Shown piece after piece: positions 34,462 through 46,700 of a DNA stretch of 64,000 bases (positions are counted from its first letter, which is position 1; the number at the start of each line of letters is the position of its first letter). This DNA comes from Terfezia claveryi (Eukaryota; Ascomycota; Pezizomycetes; Pezizales; Pezizaceae), in the NCBI GenBank assembly GCA_015179025.1, contig WHUX01000088.1:154775-218774 (forward strand), read 5' to 3'. A program made the position numbers and the translations under genes. A model generated the notes under the pieces. That model had not been told where the DNA came from. It saw nothing but the letters and a program-made list of their open reading frames with translations, and searched no databases.

Positions 34462-35940
34462 AAAATATTGGCCCTTTTCCCCCCTGTGTAGGAGGGGGTC
34501 TCCCCTTGAGCGGGGGGAGAAGCAGGAAAAGGGTCTTTCATCAACCATATAGCCAATGACAGTCAGACACCCTTATCCATAAACGCATGAAGTACCTAAC
34601 CCTTATACCCTAGGGGACCCGATCCACACCATGTGCCTAAATATCTGACCCTTGGGCTTGGTATGTTGGCTGCGGAATTATTATTCGAACAAAAAGCAGC
34701 TTAAAGGTCACGATACCACCACCCCTCTGCCTAAAGAATTGGAGCGGCTTCCTTCTAGTATTAGGCCAGCCTACCTTGAGTCCATTCCTATGGCATGGCA
34801 AAGCCAAAAACCGAAGTCGTTACGTGAAGGTTGCACGTCTTGCCTCTGCTGGATCTGTGGTTGGCTGCAACCTATGTGCTTACCGTCACTGCCAAGGCAA
34901 AAAAGAACGTTCATGTACTGCCTACTTCCATACGCAGCACCCATGTACGATAGTCTCGATCAGACCCTCGTAGTTATATGTACGAATTCAGTGTAAGTGC
35001 TGAGAGGGCACTAAGCACGTTGGGGGGTTGAGTCAGTGGGGGATTGATAGTCTGCTTGGCACAGCCTTGAGCAAGCAGAGCTTTTCTTATGTATACATTA
35101 TATGTATATAAAATAGACTCGATTTCCTATCAACCCGCCATAATAAATTTGTGATATCCATGTCATCCCGGAACGGCCCGGACAATCTCGCAACTACTGG
35201 ATCCCGCAACGGACCAGAACATATACATATATATATAACAAAAAAGTGAGGGTTCTCACGTTTGATCAATTCTTATTCAAACTCTCTAATCACCACCCCC
35301 CCCATGTAATTTTACTTATGCCCCAGCGTAGCAGGGCAGAAGAAAATATAAGCACCCCTCTTTACTTCTGCCTCACTTTCTTTTTACTTGCCCTTCTTCC
35401 CCTCTCTACCTCTTCATTTTCTTACACAAGCCCCCCGCATTTATACTTATATAAAAACAAGCAAGTGGGAGATCCATAGAGAGGGTTGGGGGGAGAGGTG
35501 AAAAGAGAAAGTTCAAGAAAAAGAAGAGACGATGGTGGGGGTAGGAGGCGGAAATCATTGATTTTATTTATTTATAAAATATATGAAAGATGTAAGGAAT
35601 AGGCAGGGAGGAAGGGGCTGCCTTTTAGTTTCCTTCTAGAAGTTAAATATAGGGGGAATTATGCTGCTTCTATTTTCCTTCTGCCAAACTTGCTATCAGT
35701 TAGGCAGAAGAAAAAAAAAAAAACAGCTCCTTCCCCCCTACCTCTCTACCCCCCTATGGCCCTACTTCTCTACCTTCTACCCCCCTGACTCCTACTCCCC
35801 TACCCCCATACCCTACTACCCTCTACCCCCTAACTATCCCTCCACTATTTCTAGTGGAGAAGAAAAGGGGTTAGGGAGTGGAAAATACAAAGATTGAGGA
35901 TTGGTGGGGAGTTTGTAGAGAAGAAGGCACTTGAGAGTAT
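34462..35940. other. Low-complexity, gene-free stretch
   Basis: From about 35280 to 35850 the plus strand is dominated by C/T tracts (ACCCCC, TACCCCC, CTTCC), which keep frames open and give meaningless Pro/Ser/Leu-rich ORFs. A member of the TAGTCT family is listed separately (34942-34985), and another without a flanking duplication starts at 35048. I see no gene. Confidence 0.55.
34942..34985 (+). repeat. 26-bp TAGTCT-family insertion, duplication 8/9
   Basis: The insert (34951-34976) starts TAGTCTCGATCAGACC and contains CCTCGTAG; it is nearly the same as the insert at 7086-7108. The flanks CATGTACGA and TATGTACGA differ only at the first position. Confidence 0.65.
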
Positions 35941-37762
35941 GGAGCAGATAATCCCATTTTTTATTTTTTCAGTTTAAGAAAAATTTCAGGTTTATTATTA
36001 TTGCTAACCTCTAAAAACTAAGGATAACTAGCTAGGTTAGTAGTTTTACCTAGTATAAGTAATGAATCTAATTCTAATAACTATAGCAATAAGGTTTAAG
36101 TCCAGGTAAATAATAATTTATTATTACAAGGAATAAACCTTAATTTATACCTAAGATTATGTTTCTTTTAATAAGGCCTAAACTGTCAGAATATATACAA
36201 TCAAAAGATAGGGAACTGCATATCCTTAGTTAATAAAGTATATTTAGAGATAACTAAATTTAATACAAATCGAATTAGTACTCTAATATATCCCTTCTAA
36301 TACCCTTTTACCCAAATAGTCTATAGTCTCTCTACTTTATATTTTACTTTCTTCTTCTTGTTTTTTTATTCTACCTTACTCTTTTCCTTTTTTCTCTCCA
36401 CTTTCTTTTTCCTACTTATTAACTAGGTAATGCTATTTGAAATATTCTGATATAGCAACTTTCTATAGGAATAGAACAAAAAAGTAATTAAACTACAGAC
36501 AATTTATATAGTAATATAGAATAAGTTGTACTTACATATATATATACTATAAATGCATATCTCAGACTATCTCTTTTATATAAAGAACTGTACTACTGAT
36601 TCTAGCTATTAATAATATCAAGTATTAAGGGTAAAGAATAGAAAGTGAAGATCTTCTATAAACTATCTATTATGATATCTTATTAAATATATAAAGTATT
36701 CTGAAGTAGATACTTTTATTTATTAATAACTAATAAAATAAAAGTTTGTATCATCAGACAGGAATAAGTATAGGAAAGCCTTTATAATATAGCCTTCCTC
36801 TCTATATTTATTCACTGGATTCTTCTAGACTGTTAGATATACTACCTGTAGTAGATGTCCTTGTAATACTAGCTGTTCTTCTAACAATCTTTGTAAAGCA
36901 ACTCTTTTATTTACTGCTCTTTACCTAGTAACTCCTATTTCTACTTACTCATATTCTTTAAGGCTTTCAACTAGTCCTTTATTAGAAAAGATTTTTAGAA
37001 TAGCTCTTATTCCTTTTGATAATATTAGGTAGTATCAAGTAGTATTAAGTAGTATTGAGTGGTATCTAGTGGCATTCAAAGATCTTTAGTAGTATCTAGA
37101 CAAATCTTGAAACATATTTCTTAGATACTACTAGAAATACTTGAATACTACTAGATACTACTTATTGCTACTAGATGCTACTCAATTCTACTCAATACTA
37201 TAAGGAGGCAAATCTTTTGAAATTAAAATCTTTCCTAATATTCTACTGACCTAATTTCTCTCTAGTCCTTATTTAATATTAATTTAAAATACTGCTGAGT
37301 TAACAAGCCTTTTGATCTATCCATATATATATCTAGATGGGATACATCTTATTGAACATTCTAATACTATCAGTTATATTGACAAAGATAGTTCATCTAT
37401 ACTTATATATAGGATATATTAATTTTTAAGTCTTTAAGCTTAGATCTTGCTTGCTAGTCTTAATACTGAATCCCCTTAGGTTCCTTAACTCATAAAACTA
37501 CTAATAAAAGCTTATAAGGAAGCTATAAGATAATATAGAATACTTCCAATAGATTCTAGAGAAAGTTGATAATATAGACCTTTTCATACTTGTACTAATT
37601 ATATCTATAGACTTTGTAGATACGAATCACTAGATGAATAGTTTTTAATATCATAGCCTCTAGTAGAGATAGTTTATCTAGTATAAAAAGGTTTATAGAG
37701 ATAGCTCCTAAAGATATATTATTATCTGTACTAAATTTATAAATACCACTCTATATGAGTAG
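35941..37762. other. AT-rich, RIP-like gene-free DNA
   Basis: Composition changes abruptly to AT-rich here. TA-rich words dominate, G+C-rich words are scarce and no frame of interest stays open, as expected for repeat DNA altered by RIP. The segment 37025-37205 is rich in TAGTAGTATC-type words followed by their complements, so it could form a large imperfect hairpin. Confidence 0.6.
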
Positions 37763-39530
37763 TTGTAATATAGGGTCTAGAGAACAAGGTGACCAAAAAG
37801 TACACTGGAGCAAGGGCAGGGCTAGAGTAATACACACGTAGAAATGCTATATATGTGACTAGGGGAAGGCTAGGATAGGGGATAAGGGCAAGAGGTCGAG
37901 ACATATAGAAGTGATTGCTATATGTATTGGAAGGAGGTAGCTATACTGTAAAGTTGTTCATGAGGCAAAGAGGGTATACAGAGAAGGTATACCAGTATAG
38001 GGGAAGCAAAGTCCTATATTGGGTATATAAGATATTGGATAGGGATCCAACGAGAAGGCAGAGAAAAAAAAATATATATATATGATTCCAAGCCAAGGCT
38101 ATGAAAGAAATAAACTTCCTGAGATTTCTATCTTAGAAGCTAAGATAACAATCACCCATTGATAACATGTGAACAAGCCTATTTGAGTATTAAAACAATA
38201 TGATATCCAAACAAGCCTGTTCAAGTATCAAAACAGTATAATACCTGAACAAGTCTATTTGAGTATCAAATCAAGACTAAGAATATGGTTATGATACTAT
38301 CTCCCTTTTAGGCTGGAGCTCCAGCAATAGAGGCCTAGGCACAACAACCAGCAAATTACTATAGAGAACAACAATACAGAAAAACAACAACAAGTACAAG
38401 AACCCTAACTCCAAAGGACAAGAATGAGAGTCGAATGGATCCTACTATAGGACTCTTAAAAGGCATGACATCATTTAACTGGGTGAGGCTTCCTTAGATA
38501 TCATTGGTGGAATAGGGCAATCAAGTTCTATGCATTTCTTAAGTCCTCTGCAGGCTGTCAAATAGCCTCCTTATCCTATAACTACTTGACCTTATACTAA
38601 ATCTGGCCATACCTTTTCCTAGAATCTAGTACCTCTTCAACCTCCCACTCCTCTTCCTCAGCAATTACTATAGGAGTAGGTGGGGGATACCTTTGACCTG
38701 GAAGAGGATCATCTATAGCTGGCTTGATTTCCGAAACATTAATAATAGGGTAGTACTTGATACCTTTAGAGAACTTTAGCCAATAGATATAATTGCCTAT
38801 GGTTGCCAATACCTTTTAGGGACCTAGGAACTTGTGATCTAGCTTACGGAAGGGACATTCCATCTAGAAGTGTATGCTGGATAGCCACACTTTGTCTTCA
38901 GACTTGTACCTTAGTACTAGTAGTCTTGACCTATTGGTATACTTGGATTGTCTAGCTTGGGCATATTCCAACTCAGCTTTTAGGGTGGAGTACAACTCAG
39001 CAATCTTTGTAGCAAACTCCTTAGCTAGAGTGTTCTCCTTAGCCTTGTGCAGAGGTGCCAGTAAGTCTATGAAATGAGGGTACTATCCATAATTAGCTAG
39101 AAATGGGGAGGTCTTTAGGGTCTCAGAAAACTAGTTGTTGGTGGAAAATTCACAAGTGGTGAATAATAATACCCAGTTGTTCTATTGTTAACTAGTATAA
39201 ACCCTCAAGTATTGTTCTATGACAGTGTTTATATATTTTGATTGTATATCTGTTTAGGAGTGATATACTATAGACAAGCACACCTTAATCTCTAGGAGTT
39301 CGCAGAAGGCCTTCCAGAAGTTAGAAATGAATTGGGAGCCATGGTCAGAGACAATTAATTCTAGAAGACTATATAAATAGAATACATTATTATGATAGAG
39401 GCTGGCTAACTCCAAAGTAGAGCAGGTATTCTAGTAAGGTATAATATACCTTATTTTAGTCAATCAATCCACTACCATAAGAATGGTATTAAACCCCGAA
39501 TCTTTTGGTAGCCTAGTCACAAAGTCTCTA
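37763..39530 (-). pseudogene. Decayed Ty3/Gypsy element, 3' half
   Basis: This is an AT-shifted relative of the element at 57268-62988. Its LTR (37763-38296) starts TGTAATATAGGG and shares GGATAGGGATCCAAC and the end GGTTATGATA with that element's LTR. Next come a shared CTATC-CCC-TTTAGGC-GGAGCTCCAGC and, on the minus strand at 38597-38809, a chromodomain-linker frame ending EEEEWEVEEVLDSRKRYG, nearly the same as in the younger copy. Integrase sequence continues to about 39530 with many stops. The 5' half and other LTR are missing, apparently cut off by the Copia element that follows. Confidence 0.8.
38165..38275. repeat. Decayed palindromic repeats inside the LTR
   Basis: Three degenerate copies of a GAACAAGCCTGTTCGAGTATC-like unit, about 40 bp apart, correspond to the sharper palindromic units in the LTR at 56161-56350. 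C-to-T and G-to-A changes account for most differences. Confidence 0.6.
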
Positions 39531-39559
39531 GTCAAGTATGTAGGAAACACTCTCATGTA

Positions 39560-41959
39560 GCATAAGATTACAGGAAATGCAGGTAGCTGAGAATGGCTAA
39601 TTGGGACATTCATAGTATGAAATCAGTTGTCCCAATATGGCTAATTGGGATATCTCAAGAAAGGATAAAAAGTGCTGGGATCTGTTACAGGATAAAGAGA
39701 CCAGAGCACTAGGACCATAGCAATAAGTCTATAGTGATACCTAAGATAACTCTACTATCTATTTGAATATATATACTCAATTTCTTTACAATTCCTTGCT
39801 CACATAACCTCGTATTCTTATAGGCTATGAGCCTGGCACTCTACCAAATAAGCAAATAAGGCAATTGTTGAGATATCTGTAGCCTAGACCTAGTAAGACT
39901 ACACCCTATTACTCAAGAAGTAGAAAACCTGCTTAAAGCAACTAAAAAAAAAAACCCAAAGACCCCTTAGATCATGCGGATACTATTATGATCTAACCTT
40001 CAGAAGATTTGGACCACTAAGAACATGTAAAGAGCCACCAAGCAAGCAAGCAACGAAAGGAACCCAAGAAGAAGAAGAAAATTATCAAGAGCTTGGAAAT
40101 CTTTTAACTGACCTTGATACCTAAGAAGCAGAAACATCTCTACTAGATGGAGGAATCCAGTATGAGGACAAATTAATAAGCTTCAACTAAATATACCTAG
40201 TATACATCTAAATGAGCAGCATAGCAGGACCTGCCCCAGAAACTGAATCAGAACACGAAGTCAAATATCCAAATCTCCTAGTCAATATTCAGATCCAATG
40301 AAGAAGAAGGCAAAGGGCAAGAACTCCACCTCTTCTACCACTTAACTCACCAATACCTCCTCCAGTAACTATGTCTAAAGAACGATCAATTCTAAAGATC
40401 GAGTCCAAGCTTAGTAGACAACAGGACTATGCTTAGTAGATATTATCTATCAAGTAAATGCTTAGCAGCTATGAGTACAAAAATGAGACAATATGAGAAA
40501 TCGTCATAGGAGATGTCCTAGATCCAGATCCTACAGCTACCGGAAAAGCCAGGGATGTAGATAATACAGCCTGAAAGAAAGACAACCATAACTTTGCAAT
40601 CCTTATGATGAAAAAGAATTATGAGAAAGAAGTTGTAGATATTATCAGACTAGCTAGAACAGCTAACAAAGCCTATAAAGAGCTAAAGGCAAAATTCGAA
40701 GGCAAGACTGTCACTACACTCGGAGCTCTACTTATTAGAGTTATTAAACTCAGCTATAATAATAGAAATAGTTCAATTGAAGAACATATTAGTGAGTTCG
40801 ATAAAAAGTAGGGATTTATGAGATCTATGCTAGAAGGAACGATCCCAGATGACCTCAAAGAATTCGGAACAATATTGATAGGCTTAAGCAAAAATGACTA
40901 GGCTAAAGGAACGTTTCTGCTAGCTACTCTTCCGCCCTACTATAATACTCTCATTAAAAATATCTAAATGAAAAGTGGACTTACCTACAGCAATATTACT
41001 ACCCATCTCAAAACATATGTCCTAGGCAGGCAAAAGGGGAAAAGGAGAGGAGAAAATGCTGGAGATTCAGTACAAAACCCAGTAGTGCTCAAGATAAGAG
41101 CTGGGAGGGGATGGGATCAAGGAGATAATGGCAAAAGATGTGACTACTGTATCAGCAAAGGATAGAAAGGGCTAAACTAAACAAAATCTGAGTGCTTTAC
41201 TAAAAAGTACAAAATGAAAAAGGTTAAGAAGGCTAAAAAGGAAGACTCCAATAATGAAGAATCTGATGAAGAAGAAGTTACTATCAAGGTTGTTCAGATT
41301 GGGAAAACTAGAGCAGGACATGAAGGATATTATAAGTATAACACTGCAGCCACCCATCATACAACCAACGAATATGACCGACTTACTGATATTCAATACA
41401 ATCTCAGCATTAAGGTATCCACCCATGATTAGACTGAGTCCATTTGCCACACTATAGGAACTCTAATATTTAGATACAATAGCCGCAACATCCGCCATGA
41501 GCAATGCTTATATGACTCTAAATATAGCAATATTATCAGTAGCCTTTGAATGCCAGAGGACTTTGTTATGTAAAGAAAGAAGGGCAAGGTAGAGCTAAAA
41601 ACAAGAAGAAGAATACTCTATAAAATGGATCGAGTTATCGATGGGATATAGATTAACCCTGAGAATACAATCGAAAACTAGAAGGAAGCAGGAATAAAGA
41701 GAATCAAAGAAAAAATACAGGCCACAATCAGCTTGCATAAAAGGTATGGACATATTTCCTATAACACTCTTAGAACTCTCTCCGAATACCTAAAGAATCA
41801 GAAAGAGAAGATCCAATGTAAGGCATGTAAACAAGGGAAGGCTACCAAACCAGCCGCATGCAAGCAGCCCAAAAATATATAGATTAGGACAAACTGACTT
41901 CTAGAATGGGTCCATGCAGACCTCGTTGGGCCAATTGAACCTCCCATACCTAGTAAACA
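39560..41959 (+). pseudogene. Decayed Ty1/Copia element, 5' half
   Basis: The likely LTR occupies about 39560-39880 (edges not firm; GATATC and TTGAGATATC motifs). A gag frame starts near 40213 (MSSIAGPAPETESEHEV). The segment 40605-40990 shows the Copia gag pattern (KAYKELKAKFEG...SIEEHISEFDKK...), and a CCHC-like knuckle (CDYC...SEC) lies at about 41140-41205. The pre-integrase zinc motif (HKRYGHISYNTL...CKACKQGK) is at 41735-41850, followed by the first integrase residues (WVHADLVGPIE). At least four premature stops (after NTA, FDKK, KND and RTN) stand where Copia relatives have tryptophan, a G-to-A pattern. The element stops exactly at the Gypsy LTR at 41960 and does not resume beyond 51565. 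Confidence 0.75.
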
Positions 41960-42609
41960 TGTAAGGAAGTGGCTTACTTATACCCTATGACTAACTCTCT
42001 CCCTCACAAATATATTTCTTATGTATTTTCTTACTCAGCAAGTATCTCAAAACACACAACATTCTGTGTGCTGTCTGCCTTGCTAATATTTCACATGCTT
42101 TCACATGCTTTCACATGCTTTCATATGCTTTCACATGCTTTCACATGCTTTCACATGTATAAGTCAAAGTTAAGACTTAACCTATTTTATACTAGATAGT
42201 ATTTGGAAGTACTATCTAGAGGATCAGATGATGCTGATCTTTATCACATGTAAGGGTCAGATGATGGTGCACTGCCTCAGCACTGCCCCAGCACTGCCCC
42301 GTTGGAATCACATATAGTCCCCTGAATTTCCCTTCAGTTGGACAGATAGTCAGAACTCAGAAGATAGTTAGAGTACAATCAATATAGAAGTTCCACTGGT
42401 TAATTCTTCTAAGTGCCTTTGGCACTCCTATACTACTTTACCTATTACAGTAATCTTATGCTACTGGTAATAACTTTTATAGTGAGAATAAACAATACAC
42501 TATTAGTAATCTACTTTGTAGTATACATTACTAGCCTGAGATTATCTGATTAGATTAGATCCTTATCTAATCTAATCTGATTGTCCAGTCCCCCTAACAA
42601 CACTTTACA
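41960..42609 (+). repeat. 5' LTR of the 9.6-kb Gypsy element
   Basis: Starts TGTAAGGAAGTGGCTTAC and ends AACACTTTACA. It contains seven tandem copies of a 10-bp TTTCACATGC unit at 42089-42159 (one with a C-to-T change), against five in the other LTR, which explains 20 of the 22 bp of length difference. Confidence 0.93.
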
Positions 42610-43379
42610 TTTTTTTAACCTAAGAACTTGATTCTTACCTAACTAGGAAGGCCTGATCAACCTTACCTAATCAACAAAGTTTCTACCAACAAGAGTAGAA
42701 ACTAAAGCCAGTATAAGCCTACAGCAACAAAGCATAGTAGCACCAAAGTCTGACAGTCAGCAGTAAGACTATCCCCCAAATAGCAACAATAAGACTATTC
42801 AACAAATAGCAACAGCAAAAAGCCTACAATTAGTAGCAAACAACATAAGAGGGCAATAATAATTGTATTTAACTGGCAAATATAAAAGAAAACAACAATT
42901 ACCTAATTTGGTAGCTCTGAGACCTGGAAACTGCCTCAGAAGTCCAATAAGGGTGTGGATTATAGGAACAAGTCCTATCAACATCCAAACTCTAGAGAGT
43001 ATCCCAGCCCCACTCTCTACCTAGCCTAAAGAAAAATTGGGAATTCTCTCAGTAAGTAGAACAAGGAAAGTTTCTGTACCTCTCCCTCCAAAAAGAACAC
43101 AAGTACCTAGCAGTCCAACCCCTATCCTTCCACTCAACCTTCTTTCCAGCATTTAAAGGAAACCCTGCTCCCACAACAATCTCATCAACAAAAGTAACCC
43201 TTTTACCCTTCAACCTCCTCTCTCCCTTATCATAGTCAACCTTGGTATCAGAAGCAATAGAAAGAGGATAAGAAGGAAGCTGATAAGAAGTAGATCCTTC
43301 CTCATCAGGATCCACCTTAAAGAAAGCAGGAATAAAAGAAACAGAGTCTAAGGAATCAGTGGTATAATATCTAATAGAT
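42610..43379. other. Leader between 5' LTR and gag
   Basis: About 770 bp without a plus-strand ORF. The bases directly after the LTR (T-run, AACC) do not match a primer-binding site I recognise. On the minus strand a long open frame crosses from gag into this leader (43049-43753, listed separately). Confidence 0.5.
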
Positions 43380-43753
43380 ATGGAGACTCCTAAACAGAAA
43401 AGTACTAGTGTAATGGAAGGAGGAGGAAGAGCTAGGAAAGGCAGGAGAAAGGCAATGACAAGTGAGGAGCTAGAAGCACTCAAGGCTAAGTTAGTCAATA
43501 CCCCTAAAAAGAAAATTCCAGCTGGGAAAGACATTCCAGAAAAAGAAATGGAAACAAGGGAAATAGTCATTGGGCCTAATTCATCAATGCCTGAAGTAAG
43601 GATTATAACACCTCCTGCAACAAAAGCCTTTTGGGACAAAAATGAGTCATCATGGTACCAAAGGATATCACAGGTATTTATATACCTAACAATAAACAAC
43701 ATGTTGTCAAAAAGGAAAAAAGAACTATTAGCTGAAGCAGCAGAAAAATTCAT
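43049..43753 (-). CDS. Antisense ORF over the gag start and leader, uncertain
   Basis: A 234-residue frame runs against gag. Its first half is the antisense of Lys-rich gag and is therefore trivially hydrophobic. The second half (43379-43049) lies in the non-coding leader yet reads like a real soluble protein, with balanced charge (for example KVDYDKGERRLKGKRVTFVD and KKVEWKDRGWTARYLCSFWR). There is no methionine in that half, so a start would lie inside antisense gag or upstream of an intron. Some LTR retrotransposons carry antisense ORFs; whether this one is expressed cannot be judged here. It may instead be a captured fragment. Confidence 0.35.
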   Translation of the reverse strand: MNFSAASANSSFFLFDNMLFIVRYINTCDILWYHDDSFLSQKAFVAGGVIILTSGIDELGPMTISLVSISFSGMSFPAGIFFLGVLTNLALSASSSSLVIAFLLPFLALPPPSITLVLFCLGVSISIRYYTTDSLDSVSFIPAFFKVDPDEEGSTSYQLPSYPLSIASDTKVDYDKGERRLKGKRVTFVDEIVVGAGFPLNAGKKVEWKDRGWTARYLCSFWRERYRNFPCSTY

Positions 43754-46700
43754 GATTTTTCAACAGAAAGAACAATTTGACAAGTCAGTTCAAATGGACT
43801 TTCAACTCTCATCTACCTCAAAGGCAGTATGGCCTTACCCTACCTATAACCCATGTAAAGGAGTTCCATGGCTAGCATTAAACTGGCCTTTCCTGACACA
43901 GTATATGCTTATGGGTAACCTTTATGATCTGGAAACCCCAGAAATAGTGCCTCTAATAACAGAACCTGTAGAAAGCCATGAGGAAATAGGAAGGAAACTG
44001 TTTAGAGCTGGAGGCAAGGGTAAGGGGAAAAGTGTGCAGTATGAGGAAGAGAAAGATGAGGATTATAAAACAGATATAGAAGAAATATCTGAAAAAGACA
44101 TGCCACCACCACCTAAAGACAGGAAAAAGCCAACACATACCAAAAAGGGTAAGACTCCTGACAAGAAGTCTAGTAGGAGTTCTAGTGGTGTAGCTAGAGG
44201 TGGCAGTGAGGACCCAGGATCTGGATCTGAGGGTGATGAGTCAGGCAATGGCTCTGATGATGACAGGAAGAAAAGGTCAACTAGGGAGCCTAGCCCTCAC
44301 CACTTGGAATGGTCTAAAAAGACTGGTCAAAAGATACCTATACAACAGGTTAGCAAATCTCTAGTCAAGAAGGCAAACAAACTTGCAAAAATTCCCAACC
44401 CCCCAATGATTGATGGAGTATCAGAGAAATGGAAGGATCAAACTACCTTTGACAATTATGTGCAACAGTTGCAGAAGTGGGTAGAATATCAAGGGATGGA
44501 TATAGCAAGTTGGGAAAGTCTAGATAGAGCAAGCTTTATATTTGAGAAGAGTGCTCAGACTTGGTATAACCAGTACTGCTCTGAAAAGGAAGAAGTTGAT
44601 GACAGGAATTTCCATGAATTTATGTTAAAACTGAGAGGTAAACTCATCTCTACAGTGGCACCTGAAGTTCTATGGAAACAATACCTATCACACCATCAGA
44701 GGCCAGATGTTACTGTCATGCAGTATACACAGAACCTGGAAGAGTTCAAAATTAAGTGCAAGGATCTAAATGGAAAAGACATGATAAGTGATCATGCACT
44801 AAAAATGAAACTGGTAGATGGACTGGTACCCCTGCTTAGGGCTAAAGTCAAAGGACTGATATCATATGAGTCAACCTTTGAGGAAATATTGAATAAGATT
44901 GCAGTCCAGGAGGATGTACTGAAACAGGAAACTAAATCCTTGCAGCAGCACCAAAAGAAGGCTGATAAGCAATGGGGACCTGGTAGACCTATGGAATGGA
45001 CTAAGTCTGAATTCAAATTGCCTGATAAAGTGGCTAAAAATGCAGCTAAAGTGGCAGGCAAGAAAGGTGGACCAGGTGGTCTCTATGGTAACTTCCCTAG
45101 TGCCAGAAAGGATAAAACTAAGTATACCCCTTATGGTGAACAGGAGAAGAAGAGGGAAGAGGCTGCAAGAACAGGGTCCTGTTACCACTGTGGCAAACAG
45201 GGTCACACTTCTAGGGATTGCCCTAATAGGAAGGTGTCTTCAGCTTACCAATATATGGGATCTAGACCAGGAGTCAGAAGATTCCCACCTTATCAACCAT
45301 TCAGACCTAAGCCAACTTGGCCTCCACAAAAGGTGAAAACAGCTTATCAGGAAATTGATGTGAAACAACAAGAGTCAGCTGCACTTCAGGTTATAAGAAA
45401 TCCAAATGATACAAGGAAGTTCTTAGTGCCAGAAAGCCATAGAACTTCTAATGCAGCTGAAATTAAAATTAATGGGCATATTGCTTATGCATTATTTGAC
45501 CCATGTACATCAGGAGGAGACCTGATATCAGCAAATTACTGCCAGTTGTTTAATATACCCTTGAAAGAGATCAGCAAGAAACCTCTGGAAACTGCAATTA
45601 AAGGTAGCAGATCTCAAATGACAAATACAGCAACAGTCACAGTAAATCTACAGGGATACCAAGAAACTAGGACATTCTATGTGGCCAACCTGAAGGACTG
45701 GGATGTTATATTTGGTGAACCTGCACTGAGGGATTATAAAGCAATTATGAATGTCAAAGATAATGCAATCACTATACAACCCACAGGCAGGACAAGGATT
45801 GATATTAATATGCTCAAAACCAAGGATACACTTGGAAGAGTCACAACTGCAGCTATGAATATAGGCAGGACAGAAGAAGATTGGTTCAAAAGGGATGATC
45901 CAATGGCTATTGTAACTGAAGTTGGAGGTAGATTAATACACCATCCAAAACCAACTACAGTAATACCTTGGATACAGGATGATCTGTCAGAAGACCTAGA
46001 AGAAGACCAGGAATGGTCACAAGAGTGGTTTGACTCATCAGATTGGTTAGAGCTAGAAGATGATGGAAGCTCTCTAGTCATTACAAATGCAGTTAATCTG
46101 GAAGAAGTGGAGTTTAATATATTTGAAGAATTTCCTGAACTATTCCCAGAAGAAAAGCCAACTGTATTACCACCAATCAAAGAACCTTATGACATCATGC
46201 AACATAAAATTATAGTTCCTGATGGTGCAACTTGGGAACCTACATACTATACAAACTATACAAGGTTTCTGGATCAAGTGACTGAGAAAATGAGGACAGA
46301 GCTAGAATCTGGAAGGATAGTACCATCTAGCTCACTCAATAGTATCCTTATGTTTACACAGCCTAAAAGGAATTTAGATAAGAATGGCAAACAACAAGCC
46401 AGATTCTTATTGCACTGTGTACCTAGAAATAAGCTAGTACAAAAGGATAAAACACCCATGCCAAATATCAAAGCAATATTAGACTGGATAGCTAGTAAGG
46501 AATTTATCTCAGCAGCTGATCTGGCAGATGGCTATCACAATATTAGGCATGCACATGAATCAGTAAAACATAGCACCTTTACAAATCACCTAGGGAAATT
46601 TGACTCATTGGTTATGCAGCAGGGTGATTGCAATGCACTTACAACCATGATGAGGGCTATGAACTGGTTACTAAGAGATTATATTGGAAAGACTGTCATG

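Noticed and set aside
35280..35900. Several long open frames rich in Pro, Ser and Leu
   Set aside because: They follow from C/T-rich low-complexity DNA that lacks stop codons in some frames; no domain or codon pattern supports coding.
42089..42159. Regular short repeats that might suggest a CRISPR-like array
   Set aside because: The TTTCACATGC units are directly tandem, without unique spacers, and lie inside a retrotransposon LTR of a eukaryote.
43386..43753. A membrane-protein-like hydrophobic stretch in the antisense frame
   Set aside because: It is the mechanical antisense of Lys- and Glu-rich gag codons, so the hydrophobicity is not evidence of a membrane protein.
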